Below, piece after piece: positions 1 through 7,294 of a stretch of 9,080 nucleotides of DNA. This DNA comes from Thiotrichaceae bacterium. GTDB lineage: Bacteria > Pseudomonadota > Gammaproteobacteria > Thiotrichales > Thiotrichaceae. Numbering within the stretch: position 1 is the first letter of the stretch; every line of letters starts with the position of its first letter. Location: the NCBI GenBank assembly GCA_015494435.1, contig WGBH01000425.1, positions 1-9,080 of the forward strand. Reading direction: 5' to 3'. Made by a program: the position numbers and the translations under genes. The notes beneath the pieces are model-generated. The model was given only the letters and a program-made list of their open reading frames with translations. It searched no databases and was not told the DNA's origin.

Positions 1-30
1 ATATATTGGTTTGTTTTTTTAAGCTAAAAC

Positions 31-59
31 TTGAGATGATAAATAATAAGTGCTATGTT
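31..59 (+). promoter_or_regulatory. Possible sigma-70 promoter of the large PEPCK-like gene
   Basis: TTGAGA at 31-36 matches the -35 consensus at five of six bases. TATGTT at 54-59 matches the -10 at four of six, with a 17-base spacer. Transcription would begin near 66, leaving a leader of about 26 bases before the ATG at 92 and excluding the GTG at 50 as a start. This rests only on a consensus match in AT-rich DNA, where chance matches are common. Confidence 0.3.
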
Positions 60-91
60 ACCCCGCTTTATTAGTTGGGTGGGTTATTTAT

Positions 92-3000
92 ATGAATATG
101 GAAGAGTCGTTAGGTCTGAATAAAAACTTTGATCATCCTGAAAAAGCTCGAAAGCAGTTACAGTTGTATATTAATCTTAAACTGGCATCGACAGGACAGC
201 CAACAGGAAAAAGTGGTGATTCTGAATTTATCTCCATTGCAAGTGACCTGCTAAAGAGCTATCGGGAAAAAAATAGACGCTTACATGGTTATCAATGTCC
301 TGCTGATGTGCGTATTCAAGATTTTCTTAATAAATATTTAGCTGATTGTGAAGATGAAACCCCAACACTACCCTCTAATACTTTTGTTTTAGATCGCCAT
401 GGTGTTGCGCGAGAATTATCTATTCCTGCGGATAGTGATGAGTTTGTTTCCGATATTATTTCTAGCTATCGTATTCGCCAAGGCGTTTTGCATAATCCTA
501 TCAATGATCGTCGTACCACTAAAGGTTCTTTTCATATTGTCGAAGGTGGTTTACCGATTCCAGGCGATAAAAAAACCGTCCCTAAAATCGCTTTTTCACG
601 TCTCTTGAAAGCAGCACTTAATCCACCTGAGGAATTGCTTCAATTGCCTTTTACTGCCAATGAAAAAGAAAAGGCAAAGTTGTTTGTATCGTTATTATTA
701 CGTCCTACTGTTTGCCCTGAAATACCCACTATTTCTTCTGAAAAAAGTATGGAAATTCGTTTTTTTGCGCCAGGGAACTTGGTCAGCAATCTTGATTTTG
801 TTGAAAGTATTTTTGGTAATGCAGGTAATCCATACCTTGCAGAATATGATGCTGCATTGGATATAGAGCATTGGTCTGGACACACAGGTTGCGTTATTCT
901 TGCACCACATATTAGAGAATTAACTAAAAAAGAATTAGGTTTGCCTCATTATAGTGAAGCTTCCGAGGCGCAACGCAAGGACGGCATGAGTTGGAAAGAG
1001 GAGGACGAAAAATATAATGACGGTGATGCATTTAAAATAACTTGTCGCACAGAAGAGGGGATTATTGTTACCGTCTTGGCGGATAATTATTATGGTTATT
1101 GCAAAAAAGAAGTTAAAACACAACTGAGCTATGCGAGCAATCTTTATGGTTTGACAGAAGAAGAACATGCAGGTGGTGCTTTAGCAATACGTCGTCGCAA
1201 TCATGGTGAAGAATATGGTGTTGATCGTAAAACGCGTCTTGACCCTAAAAAATATAATTTTGCAAACATCGTAAAGGTTTATGGCGAAATTATGGATGTT
1301 CAACCAGAAGGGTATGCGATTGATAAAAAATACCCTGAGGTTATCTATATTCCTACTAATATTCGTATGAACTTGCAAGAACAGACCATTCGTTGGAAAA
1401 ATGATAATGGCAAACAGAAAATTAAGTTGCAACCGAATAAAATTTACATGCAACCTTGCGGTTATAAGGTTGAAATGGAACCGCATCCTGCTGCACCGTC
1501 ATGGCGACTTATTGGTACAGAAGCCGAGGGGACTTTTTGTCACAAGCCTTGTACGGTATCAGGTGGTGGTAAATCTGAAATATCTAAATCTCTCAATGAT
1601 GCTGTTATTTACGGGACAGTTTATGTAGAAAACTTCAAAAAGGATATGAAGCAGGTTGCCAAAATTTTTGAATATGATTATAGCGATCATTTACTGCCTG
1701 AATTTTCTAATGAAGATAGTGATCCTAGTAGAAAACCACTGAATCCTAAGCGGAGTTTAGGTTCTGTGATCCAATTGTTAACCCCTTCATCAAGCAATAC
1801 AGATGAGTTTAATAATTGGTTAAAGACTATCCCACCGCATATTTTATCACAGGTATTTGTTATAAAGCGTATGTATCATCCTGATTGGGGAGATAATTGG
1901 CGTAAACATTTTCATGTGGACGTGATTAATGGCAAGCCAGGACATGCTTTAAAATACGATGGTCGTGATCTGGTTGCTTCCTATTTACGTGTGGGTTTGG
2001 GTAAAAATGGTAAATGGCGCAACTATAAAGTTAGACAAGACTTTATAGCGACCGAAAAAATCCAAATGGAAGATGATATCACTGCTTCAGTGGTTGTTAG
2101 TGCTGGAATTCTACCTAATTCATCGTCTAAATCAACCACGAACCCCAGTCTTAAACTGGTTAAAAACTGTGAATATCGTTTATTCCAACGTCCAGATGAA
2201 GCCATTCACCGTGGTTTTGATACTCAAACTGAAATTGATATGGCACAGCCTGATAATTTCATTGCTAACTATGAGCCATTAATAGGCGATAAGCTTGAGA
2301 CGTTAGTTGAAGATGTGGTGGAATTCCAAAAATATACCCCGCCGATGCGTGATTTATTGCAAGCAGCTTATGATCAAGGTAATCAGTATGTTGTCTCCTC
2401 TGCTGATCCGCGCATAATGGCAGATGGACCAAGCCAGAATCCACGTTATTTACAATTACGTCCTGATATTCAAAAACCCGTGCGAACCTATATTGCAGAA
2501 ATGGGCGCACGATTTAAGCGTCTCGTTCCTCTCGGACAAGCAATCATTAATCCTGTCAATGCAGTGCTAACAGGTCGTCGTAACAATCCCGCAGAAAAAG
2601 GGATTCGTCCATTAGCAGTCTATAACCCGATTCACTATCAAGAATTGCCTGAATTATTTATGGACTTTATCTGTAGTGTCACAGGCAAATCGCCATCAAC
2701 GACAGGTGCAGGTAGCGAAGGGGCTTTGACTAAAGGACCTTTTAATGCCTTGCGTCCAACCGCTGATCTTAATAATGCTTTGGTGTCCTTTATTCTTACA
2801 GGCTATGCAGGTTTCTCAAGTGCCGCAGGTTATATTGGTGCAAAGCTACGAATCGATCATGATATTAGTTTATTAATTCCTGAAATATGGGCGCGTTTAA
2901 AAGAAGCTGAGCGAGATCCTAAGTTTTTAATTGAAAATGGTTATTTAGAGAAAATTGAGAATTTTGATTACAAGGGTCAACGCGTTAAAGCCAGTCGCTT

Positions 3001-3559
3001 GGGTTATCGTATTACAGAGCGTTTTATCTCTGCTTTTTTAGGTAAAATTTTTGATAATCCCGCAGTTGTCTTTGATGAAAAAATGCTAAAACCTGAAACA
3101 CAAAATATGGATGAATACGTTGATGGCATTAATAATATTGTTGAAGCACAGAAAGTGGTTGCACAAGGTTATCTTGATGATGGCAGTATTGAAGAGGCTT
3201 GTCCGCCGCTTAAAGCAATACTTTATATTATGGCGACGGGTGAATATAAGGGCAAAACTATTCAACATCAGGAGATTAGAGATTTATTTACGCCTGAGGC
3301 AATGCTGCAATCAAACTGGTATCAACAGCGCCTAAAGACAAAACAAAAACGTGAAATAGACTTATGGAAAAAGCATTGTAAGAATCTGCAAGATTTTATG
3401 GCATTAAAAGGGCATGATGATGTAATTGAATCGCTTAATATTCAAAATCGCTTAGATAAAGCTAAAAGGCAATTGGAAATTGTTAGCCAAGCAAACTATC
3501 TGGATAGTTTAAAAGGGACAATTGGCGCAGACCCTTTGACTGTCTCACTTGATAATTAG
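92..3559 (+). CDS. Probable PPi-type phosphoenolpyruvate carboxykinase (diphosphate), about 1155 aa
   Basis: Likely cytosolic enzyme interconverting oxaloacetate plus pyrophosphate with phosphoenolpyruvate, CO2 and phosphate (EC 4.1.1.38), known from Entamoeba and propionibacteria. That family is unusually long, about 1100-1150 residues, and this protein has about 1155 with no signal peptide or membrane segment. Numbering from the ATG at 92, the N-terminus has an INLKL segment. A glycine-rich TVSGGGKSE loop near 489-496 resembles a PEPCK kinase-1 (P-loop) motif. Strongly patterned blocks include GRRNNPAEKG (828-837) and STTGAGSEG (869-877), followed by TKGPFNALRP. The identification comes from remembered family features and size, not alignment; the alternative is an uncharacterised large conserved protein. 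The frame also extends to a GTG at 50. I prefer ATG 92 because a G-rich stretch (77-83) lies 8 bases upstream and the predicted promoter overlaps the GTG; ATG 98 is also possible. The gene stands alone on its strand and converges with the TAXI gene. No frameshift is visible. Confidence 0.68.
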   Translation: MNMEESLGLNKNFDHPEKARKQLQLYINLKLASTGQPTGKSGDSEFISIASDLLKSYREKNRRLHGYQCPADVRIQDFLNKYLADCEDETPTLPSNTFVLDRHGVARELSIPADSDEFVSDIISSYRIRQGVLHNPINDRRTTKGSFHIVEGGLPIPGDKKTVPKIAFSRLLKAALNPPEELLQLPFTANEKEKAKLFVSLLLRPTVCPEIPTISSEKSMEIRFFAPGNLVSNLDFVESIFGNAGNPYLAEYDAALDIEHWSGHTGCVILAPHIRELTKKELGLPHYSEASEAQRKDGMSWKEEDEKYNDGDAFKITCRTEEGIIVTVLADNYYGYCKKEVKTQLSYASNLYGLTEEEHAGGALAIRRRNHGEEYGVDRKTRLDPKKYNFANIVKVYGEIMDVQPEGYAIDKKYPEVIYIPTNIRMNLQEQTIRWKNDNGKQKIKLQPNKIYMQPCGYKVEMEPHPAAPSWRLIGTEAEGTFCHKPCTVSGGGKSEISKSLNDAVIYGTVYVENFKKDMKQVAKIFEYDYSDHLLPEFSNEDSDPSRKPLNPKRSLGSVIQLLTPSSSNTDEFNNWLKTIPPHILSQVFVIKRMYHPDWGDNWRKHFHVDVINGKPGHALKYDGRDLVASYLRVGLGKNGKWRNYKVRQDFIATEKIQMEDDITASVVVSAGILPNSSSKSTTNPSLKLVKNCEYRLFQRPDEAIHRGFDTQTEIDMAQPDNFIANYEPLIGDKLETLVEDVVEFQKYTPPMRDLLQAAYDQGNQYVVSSADPRIMADGPSQNPRYLQLRPDIQKPVRTYIAEMGARFKRLVPLGQAIINPVNAVLTGRRNNPAEKGIRPLAVYNPIHYQELPELFMDFICSVTGKSPSTTGAGSEGALTKGPFNALRPTADLNNALVSFILTGYAGFSSAAGYIGAKLRIDHDISLLIPEIWARLKEAERDPKFLIENGYLEKIENFDYKGQRVKASRLGYRITERFISAFLGKIFDNPAVVFDEKMLKPETQNMDEYVDGINNIVEAQKVVAQGYLDDGSIEEACPPLKAILYIMATGEYKGKTIQHQEIRDLFTPEAMLQSNWYQQRLKTKQKREIDLWKKHCKNLQDFMALKGHDDVIESLNIQNRLDKAKRQLEIVSQANYLDSLKGTIGADPLTVSLDN

Positions 3560-3578
3560 GAAGTTTCAATTCAGGCTG

Positions 3579-3599
3579 GACGGGGTTTGTAAACCCGTT
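3579..3599. terminator. Inverted repeat between convergent genes, possible bidirectional terminator
   Basis: GGGTTT (3583-3588) and AAACCC (3591-3596) form a perfect six-base inverted repeat around GT. It extends outward through a CG/AT flank if G3582 is bulged. It is the only GC-rich palindrome in the 53-base gap between two genes that end facing each other, the usual place for a shared terminator. Neither strand has a U-rich run after the stem, so intrinsic termination would be weak. It could instead be a copy of a dispersed palindromic repeat. Confidence 0.4.
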
Positions 3600-3612
3600 C
3601 ATGTTGTGCATC

Positions 3613-4629
3613 TTAACAATTTCCATCAAAAGAACATGCAATATCATGATCAATTCCTGATTCATTTCTGGGCATAGGGTTCTTATTGTTTTTTATCTGT
3701 ATAGAGTGACTACATTTATCAATGGCCCATCCGCTCATATCACCGTTAAGATCGACTTGGTTCCATTTCTTATGATGTTTGAGTTTTAGTGTATTGATAT
3801 TTTGTCGTATTGCATTAGCAATGCGATTGAGTTGTTGGCAACGTTGCCGATAATAAGGTGTTTTTGCGGATGAAAAATCAAAACTAACTAATAAAGCTTT
3901 TACCGCTATGGTTGGCACATTGGTTTGGATAAAAGAATAATCTTGAAGGCTTAAATCTGAACGTTCGTATTCAGTCAATAAGGCAGGATCATTTAAGGGG
4001 ACAAAATGCACCTGTTGCAACATGGCTTGAACACTTTCTTTTGGGGTATTAAAAAGATTACTAAAACCAGGACGGGGTTTTCCTGCAACTACAAACACAG
4101 CATCTGCCTTATTTTTTAAGACTAATTTGATTCCCTCATTGATAGCCAAATTAAGACGCTTTGCGGGTTCAACCCCTGTTATTTTTAAAATATTCCAAGC
4201 GGTCATATTAGTGCCGCTACTTTTAGGACCGACGACGACGGTTTTACCTTGCAAATCGTTAAGAGTTTGTATTTTTTTACGTGCAAACAAATGCACTTCT
4301 TCATTGTAAAAAGGAAAAATAAGGCGCAAGCGTTTTGCAGCTCGTCTAAATTTTGGATTACTACTTTTTCTCAGATAACCCAAAACATCCGACTGTACAA
4401 TAGCAAAAGCTGCATTTTCACGCGACATCATGCGTTTTATATTGTCAATAGACCCTTTTGATGGGCTGACTAAAACATGGACGCCTGATTTTTTACTAAC
4501 GGCTGCAATATCTTTACCAAACTGTAAATAAGTCCCTGTTTTAGCCCCTGTTACCATACCAATGGGTTCAGCAGACAAGGGACGTATGAAAAGGAGCAAT
4601 AAAAGAATAGCAAGATGGTTGAAGCGCAT
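3613..4629 (-). CDS. TAXI-family TRAP transporter solute-binding protein (orphan)
   Basis: Predicted periplasmic ligand-binding protein of the TAXI family, whose members deliver substrates to fused TRAP membrane subunits; ligand unknown. Residues 1-20 form a typical signal peptide: MRF start, poly-leucine core, cleavage after LSA. The mature start TGAKTGTYLQFGKDIA (27-42) matches the glycine-rich TAXI opening. It is followed by SKGSIDNI (57-64), AIVQSDV (76-82), EEVHLFAR (110-117) and GKTVVVGPKSSGT (128-140), all typical of the fold. The 338-residue length is normal. The tail after the conserved domain is unusual and ends in CSFDGNC, a motif shared with the upstream gene product. The start at 4629 is chosen over an in-frame ATG at 4653 because GGAGG sits at 4638-4634 and the signal peptide begins cleanly there. 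The gene lies 39 bases downstream of the 248-residue protein, probably on the same transcript. No DctQ/DctM-like permease is present in the window, so a sensory or permease-independent role is possible. Confidence 0.87.
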   Translation of the reverse strand: MRFNHLAILLLLLFIRPLSAEPIGMVTGAKTGTYLQFGKDIAAVSKKSGVHVLVSPSKGSIDNIKRMMSRENAAFAIVQSDVLGYLRKSSNPKFRRAAKRLRLIFPFYNEEVHLFARKKIQTLNDLQGKTVVVGPKSSGTNMTAWNILKITGVEPAKRLNLAINEGIKLVLKNKADAVFVVAGKPRPGFSNLFNTPKESVQAMLQQVHFVPLNDPALLTEYERSDLSLQDYSFIQTNVPTIAVKALLVSFDFSSAKTPYYRQRCQQLNRIANAIRQNINTLKLKHHKKWNQVDLNGDMSGWAIDKCSHSIQIKNNKNPMPRNESGIDHDIACSFDGNC

Positions 4630-4633
4630 AAAA

Positions 4634-4638
4634 CCTCC
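4634..4638 (-). promoter_or_regulatory. Shine-Dalgarno site fixing the TAXI protein start
   Basis: The minus strand reads GGAGG followed by four T residues and then ATG (4629-4627). This is the best ribosome-binding site in the window, and it favours the MRF start over the ATG eight codons upstream. Confidence 0.7.
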
Positions 4639-4668
4639 ATAGTTTAATATCAACTAGGACTAAATACC

Positions 4669-5415
4669 CTATTGGCAAGTTCCATCTAAACTACAATCCA
4701 AATCAAGATCATCAATAATATTGTCACAATCGCCTCTAAGACTACAATCCAAATCAGTATTGAAGTTATTTTCTGCTTTATAAGCCATTGTTTCTAACCA
4801 GACCCCATCTTTACAATGATTGCTATTGCTACAAAATTTGACGCGGATAAATTTTTTCCTTGTTATCTCGTCGAACTCTATTTCTTTGCGCTTTCTCCCT
4901 TGGTTTTTTATCTTTTTAAATAGAGCCAAATACTTTTTTTTATCACTTCCATATTGTTTAAGGCTGAAATCTGTACGAAGAAAAAAAAGATGCTTAATAA
5001 TGGTTGTTGCTATTTTTATTTCACCTTGTTCAATCGCAATCAAAGCAAGATAAAGATCAGCACTGAAAAGTTGTTGCCTACTTCTATCTTTTATCGCCTG
5101 TCTTTTTACGCTTTGAAAAATAATTTTGGCTTTAGTAAAAAATTGATGATTAAAACAATTTATACCTTCTTTAAGAGTAAGGATGGTTGTGTCACATGTT
5201 TTTTTTGAAATTGCTTTTGTATTAGTGCTGATAGGTAAAAAAGGAAGAGAGGGCGGGAGGGTAAATTGACTTTGGGTTAGGGTTTTCTTAGGGTGTATAT
5301 TGCTTTGGATAACGCTTAAAAAAGTTAAGAGCATCCAGATGATTAGCATCATTATGAATTGATAGGATATTGCTTTATCCTTGTTTTTCCCTCTAACTCC
5401 AATCATCCCTATCAT
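4669..5415 (-). CDS. Uncharacterised membrane-anchored protein with helical repeat region and Cys-Ser-x4-Cys motifs
   Basis: No family recognised. The 248-residue protein begins with a short basic stretch (R8, K10, K12, K14) and then a hydrophobic segment at about 18-38, consistent with a signal anchor or long signal peptide placing the rest outside the cytoplasm. Residues of about 75-165 look all-helical and TPR-like (LYLALIAIEQGEIKIATTII, then a phenylalanine/lysine-rich helix). The pattern resembles short helical-repeat domains of exported proteobacterial proteins, but this is inference. A very basic stretch (KIKNQGRKRKE) follows. The C-terminal third holds three copies of C-S-x4-C: CSNSNHC (195-201), CSLRGDC (224-230) and CSLDGTC (241-247); the last two lie in Asp-rich 17-residue repeats. 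It precedes the TAXI gene by 39 bases, suggesting an operon and a possible partner role. ATG 5415 has GGAG only three bases upstream; the ATG at 5406 (spacing 12) is an alternative. Eight-base homopolymers lie inside the gene. Confidence 0.72.
   Translation of the reverse strand: MIGMIGVRGKNKDKAISYQFIMMLIIWMLLTFLSVIQSNIHPKKTLTQSQFTLPPSLPFLPISTNTKAISKKTCDTTILTLKEGINCFNHQFFTKAKIIFQSVKRQAIKDRSRQQLFSADLYLALIAIEQGEIKIATTIIKHLFFLRTDFSLKQYGSDKKKYLALFKKIKNQGRKRKEIEFDEITRKKFIRVKFCSNSNHCKDGVWLETMAYKAENNFNTDLDCSLRGDCDNIIDDLDLDCSLDGTCQ
4690..4756 (-). repeat. Exact 16-bp direct repeat encoding the duplicated DLDCS motif
   Basis: The plus strand carries ACTACAATCCAAATCA at 4690-4705 and again at 4741-4756, exactly 51 bases (17 codons) apart. 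On the coding strand the copies specify the start of the two Asp-Leu-Asp-Cys-Ser units at the C-terminus of the 248-residue protein. The in-frame period and identical codons suggest a recent internal duplication. Confidence 0.75.
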
Positions 5416-5418
5416 TTG

Positions 5419-5427
5419 CTCCCCCCC
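5419..5427 (-). promoter_or_regulatory. G-tract ribosome-binding site of the 248-aa gene
   Basis: The minus strand reads seven G residues then AG, three bases before ATG 5415 and twelve before ATG 5406. The G run is part of the only plausible Shine-Dalgarno sequence, so changes in its length could alter translation. Spacing is poor for both starts. Confidence 0.4.
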
Positions 5428-5491
5428 ATAATGTTCACCACATGATAAGTAATATATTCTATGCTTCTTCTCTCTTACACAATATTTTTAA

Positions 5492-5500
5492 AATATATCA
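5492..5500 (-). promoter_or_regulatory. Possible extended -10 promoter for the 248-aa/TAXI pair
   Basis: The minus strand reads TGATATATT: a TGn extension followed by TATATT, five of six matches to the -10. No convincing -35 lies 17 bases upstream. Transcription would begin near 5485, giving a leader of about 70 bases. It sits next to an AT-rich inverted repeat, ATATTTT-T-AAAATAT (5482-5496). The evidence is weak because the whole 223-base gap (5416-5638) is AT-rich. I see no gene in that gap. Confidence 0.28.
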
Positions 5501-5618
5501 GACATTCTTTATTCCTCTGCTTACACTTTAGTTTAGTCGTTTTTTTACCTTAAAGTATTACATCATTGCAAGGAGCTTGATTTGAGCAGGAAATCAACAA
5601 CAAAGCAATCTTTTGGCT

Positions 5619-5630
5619 TTAGTATACTAA
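5619..5630. repeat. Perfect 12-bp palindrome TTAGTATACTAA downstream of ubiB
   Basis: TTAGTATACTAA is its own reverse complement and lies nine bases beyond the ubiB stop codon (TAA at 5641-5639 on the minus strand). With no loop it is better suited to binding a dimeric protein than to forming a terminator hairpin. AAGAA-AC-TTCTT beside it overlaps the ubiB stop. No clear U-run terminator for the ubi operon was found here. Confidence 0.4.
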
Positions 5631-5638
5631 GAAACTTC

Positions 5639-7294
5639 TTAACGCCCCAATAAACTATAGAGTATTAAGCTTATTCCACTTAAGCCTAATATCCAGCTAT
5701 TGCTAGAGAGGCTATCCATAGCAGGCATTAAAGCGGTGCTACTTAAAGTTGCAACGATCAATAAAGTCGCTCCCGTGAGGGTAATAATAACACTTTTATT
5801 ATTTTGTTTTATTTCATCACGTAATTGTTCTAATTGCTGTGATTCACTTTGTTGGTTTAATTTTTGCTTGTGTATATGGTGTACAATTTCATTTATCATG
5901 ACGGGAATATAGGGCGATTGTTCAATTAGTTTTGGAAATTCGCTTTTTGCTGCTTTTAATAGCGAGCTGAAACCAAATTGCTGGTCAACACGACGTTGTA
6001 GAAAGGGTTTTGCTGTTTGCCATAAATCTAAATCAGGATAAACTTCACGCCCTAATCCTTCGATATTCAATAAGGTTTTTTGCAATAAAACCAGTTGAGG
6101 TTGTACTTCCATATTAAAGCGACGTGCAGTCTGAAACAGTCGCAGTAATAATTTTCCATAGGAAATATCTTTAAGCGGTAACTGAAAAATCGGCTCACAA
6201 ACAGTACGAATAGCACTTTCAAATTCATTCGGATTGGTATCAGGCGGAACCCATCCTGAGGCAATATGCGCCTCTGCCACCCCTTTATAATCACGATTGA
6301 AAAAAGCATGAAAATTATCGGCTAAATAGCGTTGATCGTCGGGAGTTAGCGTACCGACGATACCAAAATCAACCGCAATATAGGTGGGATCCTCTGGATT
6401 GGTGATATCAACAAAAATATTGCCAGGGTGCATATCGGCATGGAAAAAATTATGGGTGAAAACTTGGGTGAAAAAAATTTCCACGCCTCGCTCTGCTAAA
6501 CGCTTCATATTAGTAGCCGTAGCATTTAATTGAGCTATATCGCCACTGGGAACACCGTAAATACGCTCCATTACGATGACTTTTTTAGCACAATGATTCC
6601 AAAATACTTCAGGAATATAAAGGTCTTTAGAGTCTTTAAAATTACGCCGAAGTTGACCTGCATTTGCCGCTTCACGCAATAGGTCTAACTCATCAATAAT
6701 AGTTTTTTCGTACTCTTCAACGACTTCAACAGGACGTAAGCGTTTTCCTGTATTGCCTGAATATTGTAGAACTTTTGCCATTAAATACATAAGTTCAATA
6801 TCATGGCGAATGGTATCTTCAATTTCAGGACGAACCACTTTGACGACCACACTTTCACCCGAATGTAGAACAGCAGCATGTACTTGTGCAATAGAAGCTG
6901 ATGCGAGAGGCTTATCTTCAAAAGTTTTAAAGATTTCATTAATCGGACGTTCAAGCTCTGTTTGAATAATTTTACGTGCTAATTGAGTCGAAAAAGGCGG
7001 TACATTATCTTGTAATTTTGCTAATTCATTCGCAATTTCTTCATCTAACATATCGCGTCGCGTAGAGAGCATTTGTCCTAGCTTGACAAAGACAGGACCT
7101 AAATCTTCTAATGCAAGACGAATCTGCTCTCCACGAGAAATTGGTTTTTTCTTTTTCCAATTCCATGGTGATAAATGATAAATAAAGCGGAATTTTTTGA
7201 GTTTGGGAAGTGAATAAAAAAGGTCATCTAATCCATGACGAATCAGTACGCGATTGATCTCAATCATGCGCAAAGTTTGATTAACAAAATTCAT
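5639..7294 (-). CDS. ubiB: Ubiquinone biosynthesis protein UbiB (ABC1/ADCK/UbiB atypical kinase)
   Basis: Membrane-associated atypical kinase-fold ATPase required for coenzyme Q biosynthesis; the family is thought to help extract or organise lipid intermediates rather than phosphorylate proteins. The 551-residue length matches the usual ~546. Family hallmarks in order are the KxGQ motif as KLGQ (71-74), the alanine-rich loop ASASIAQVH (131-139), the nucleotide-binding lysine in VVVKVVRP (K152), the DELDLLREAANA helix (201-212), the catalytic-loop equivalent HADMHPGN (285-292) and the metal-binding DFG (309-311). Two hydrophobic C-terminal segments (about 500-522 and 534-549) are the expected membrane anchors. 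The start overlaps the ubiJ stop in an ATGA arrangement with no Shine-Dalgarno sequence, so translation is probably coupled to ubiJ. It is the last ubi gene before a 223-base gap. The cluster is not followed by tatABC as in enterobacteria. All key residues are present. Confidence 0.97.
   Translation of the reverse strand: MNFVNQTLRMIEINRVLIRHGLDDLFYSLPKLKKFRFIYHLSPWNWKKKKPISRGEQIRLALEDLGPVFVKLGQMLSTRRDMLDEEIANELAKLQDNVPPFSTQLARKIIQTELERPINEIFKTFEDKPLASASIAQVHAAVLHSGESVVVKVVRPEIEDTIRHDIELMYLMAKVLQYSGNTGKRLRPVEVVEEYEKTIIDELDLLREAANAGQLRRNFKDSKDLYIPEVFWNHCAKKVIVMERIYGVPSGDIAQLNATATNMKRLAERGVEIFFTQVFTHNFFHADMHPGNIFVDITNPEDPTYIAVDFGIVGTLTPDDQRYLADNFHAFFNRDYKGVAEAHIASGWVPPDTNPNEFESAIRTVCEPIFQLPLKDISYGKLLLRLFQTARRFNMEVQPQLVLLQKTLLNIEGLGREVYPDLDLWQTAKPFLQRRVDQQFGFSSLLKAAKSEFPKLIEQSPYIPVMINEIVHHIHKQKLNQQSESQQLEQLRDEIKQNNKSVIITLTGATLLIVATLSSTALMPAMDSLSSNSWILGLSGISLILYSLLGR

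Noticed and set aside
1181..1486. 101-codon minus-strand open frame inside the large plus-strand gene
   Set aside because: It is a shadow of the PEPCK-like frame, with low-complexity hydrophobic composition and no ribosome-binding site or recognisable domain. The same applies to the other 60-84 codon frames overlapping the long genes.
3560..3600. GTTTCAATTC followed by a palindrome, resembling a piece of a CRISPR repeat
   Set aside because: There is only one copy, with no regularly spaced repeats or spacers and no cas genes.
4068..4085. CAGGACGGGGTTTTCCTG, similar to the intergenic palindrome at 3579-3599
   Set aside because: It lies inside the TAXI coding region (KPRPGF), and the resemblance is limited to GGACGGGGTTT. 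It is likely a coincidence rather than a repeat copy.
5488..5505. Five-codon minus-strand mini-ORF (MSDIF) with a GAGGA seven bases upstream, in the gap before the 248-aa gene
   Set aside because: The spacing is good for translation, but the predicted promoter overlaps it, and 5-codon frames arise often by chance in AT-rich DNA. There is no attenuator-like hairpin or codon bias.
5601..5625. Possible terminator after ubiB: AAAGC/GCTTT stem on the minus strand
   Set aside because: The stem is only five base pairs with a nine-base loop and no following U-run, so it is too weak to call.
6067..6309. 80-codon minus-strand frame inside ubiB that could suggest a frameshift
   Set aside because: UbiB is continuous and full length with every motif in one frame, so this is only an alternate-frame shadow.
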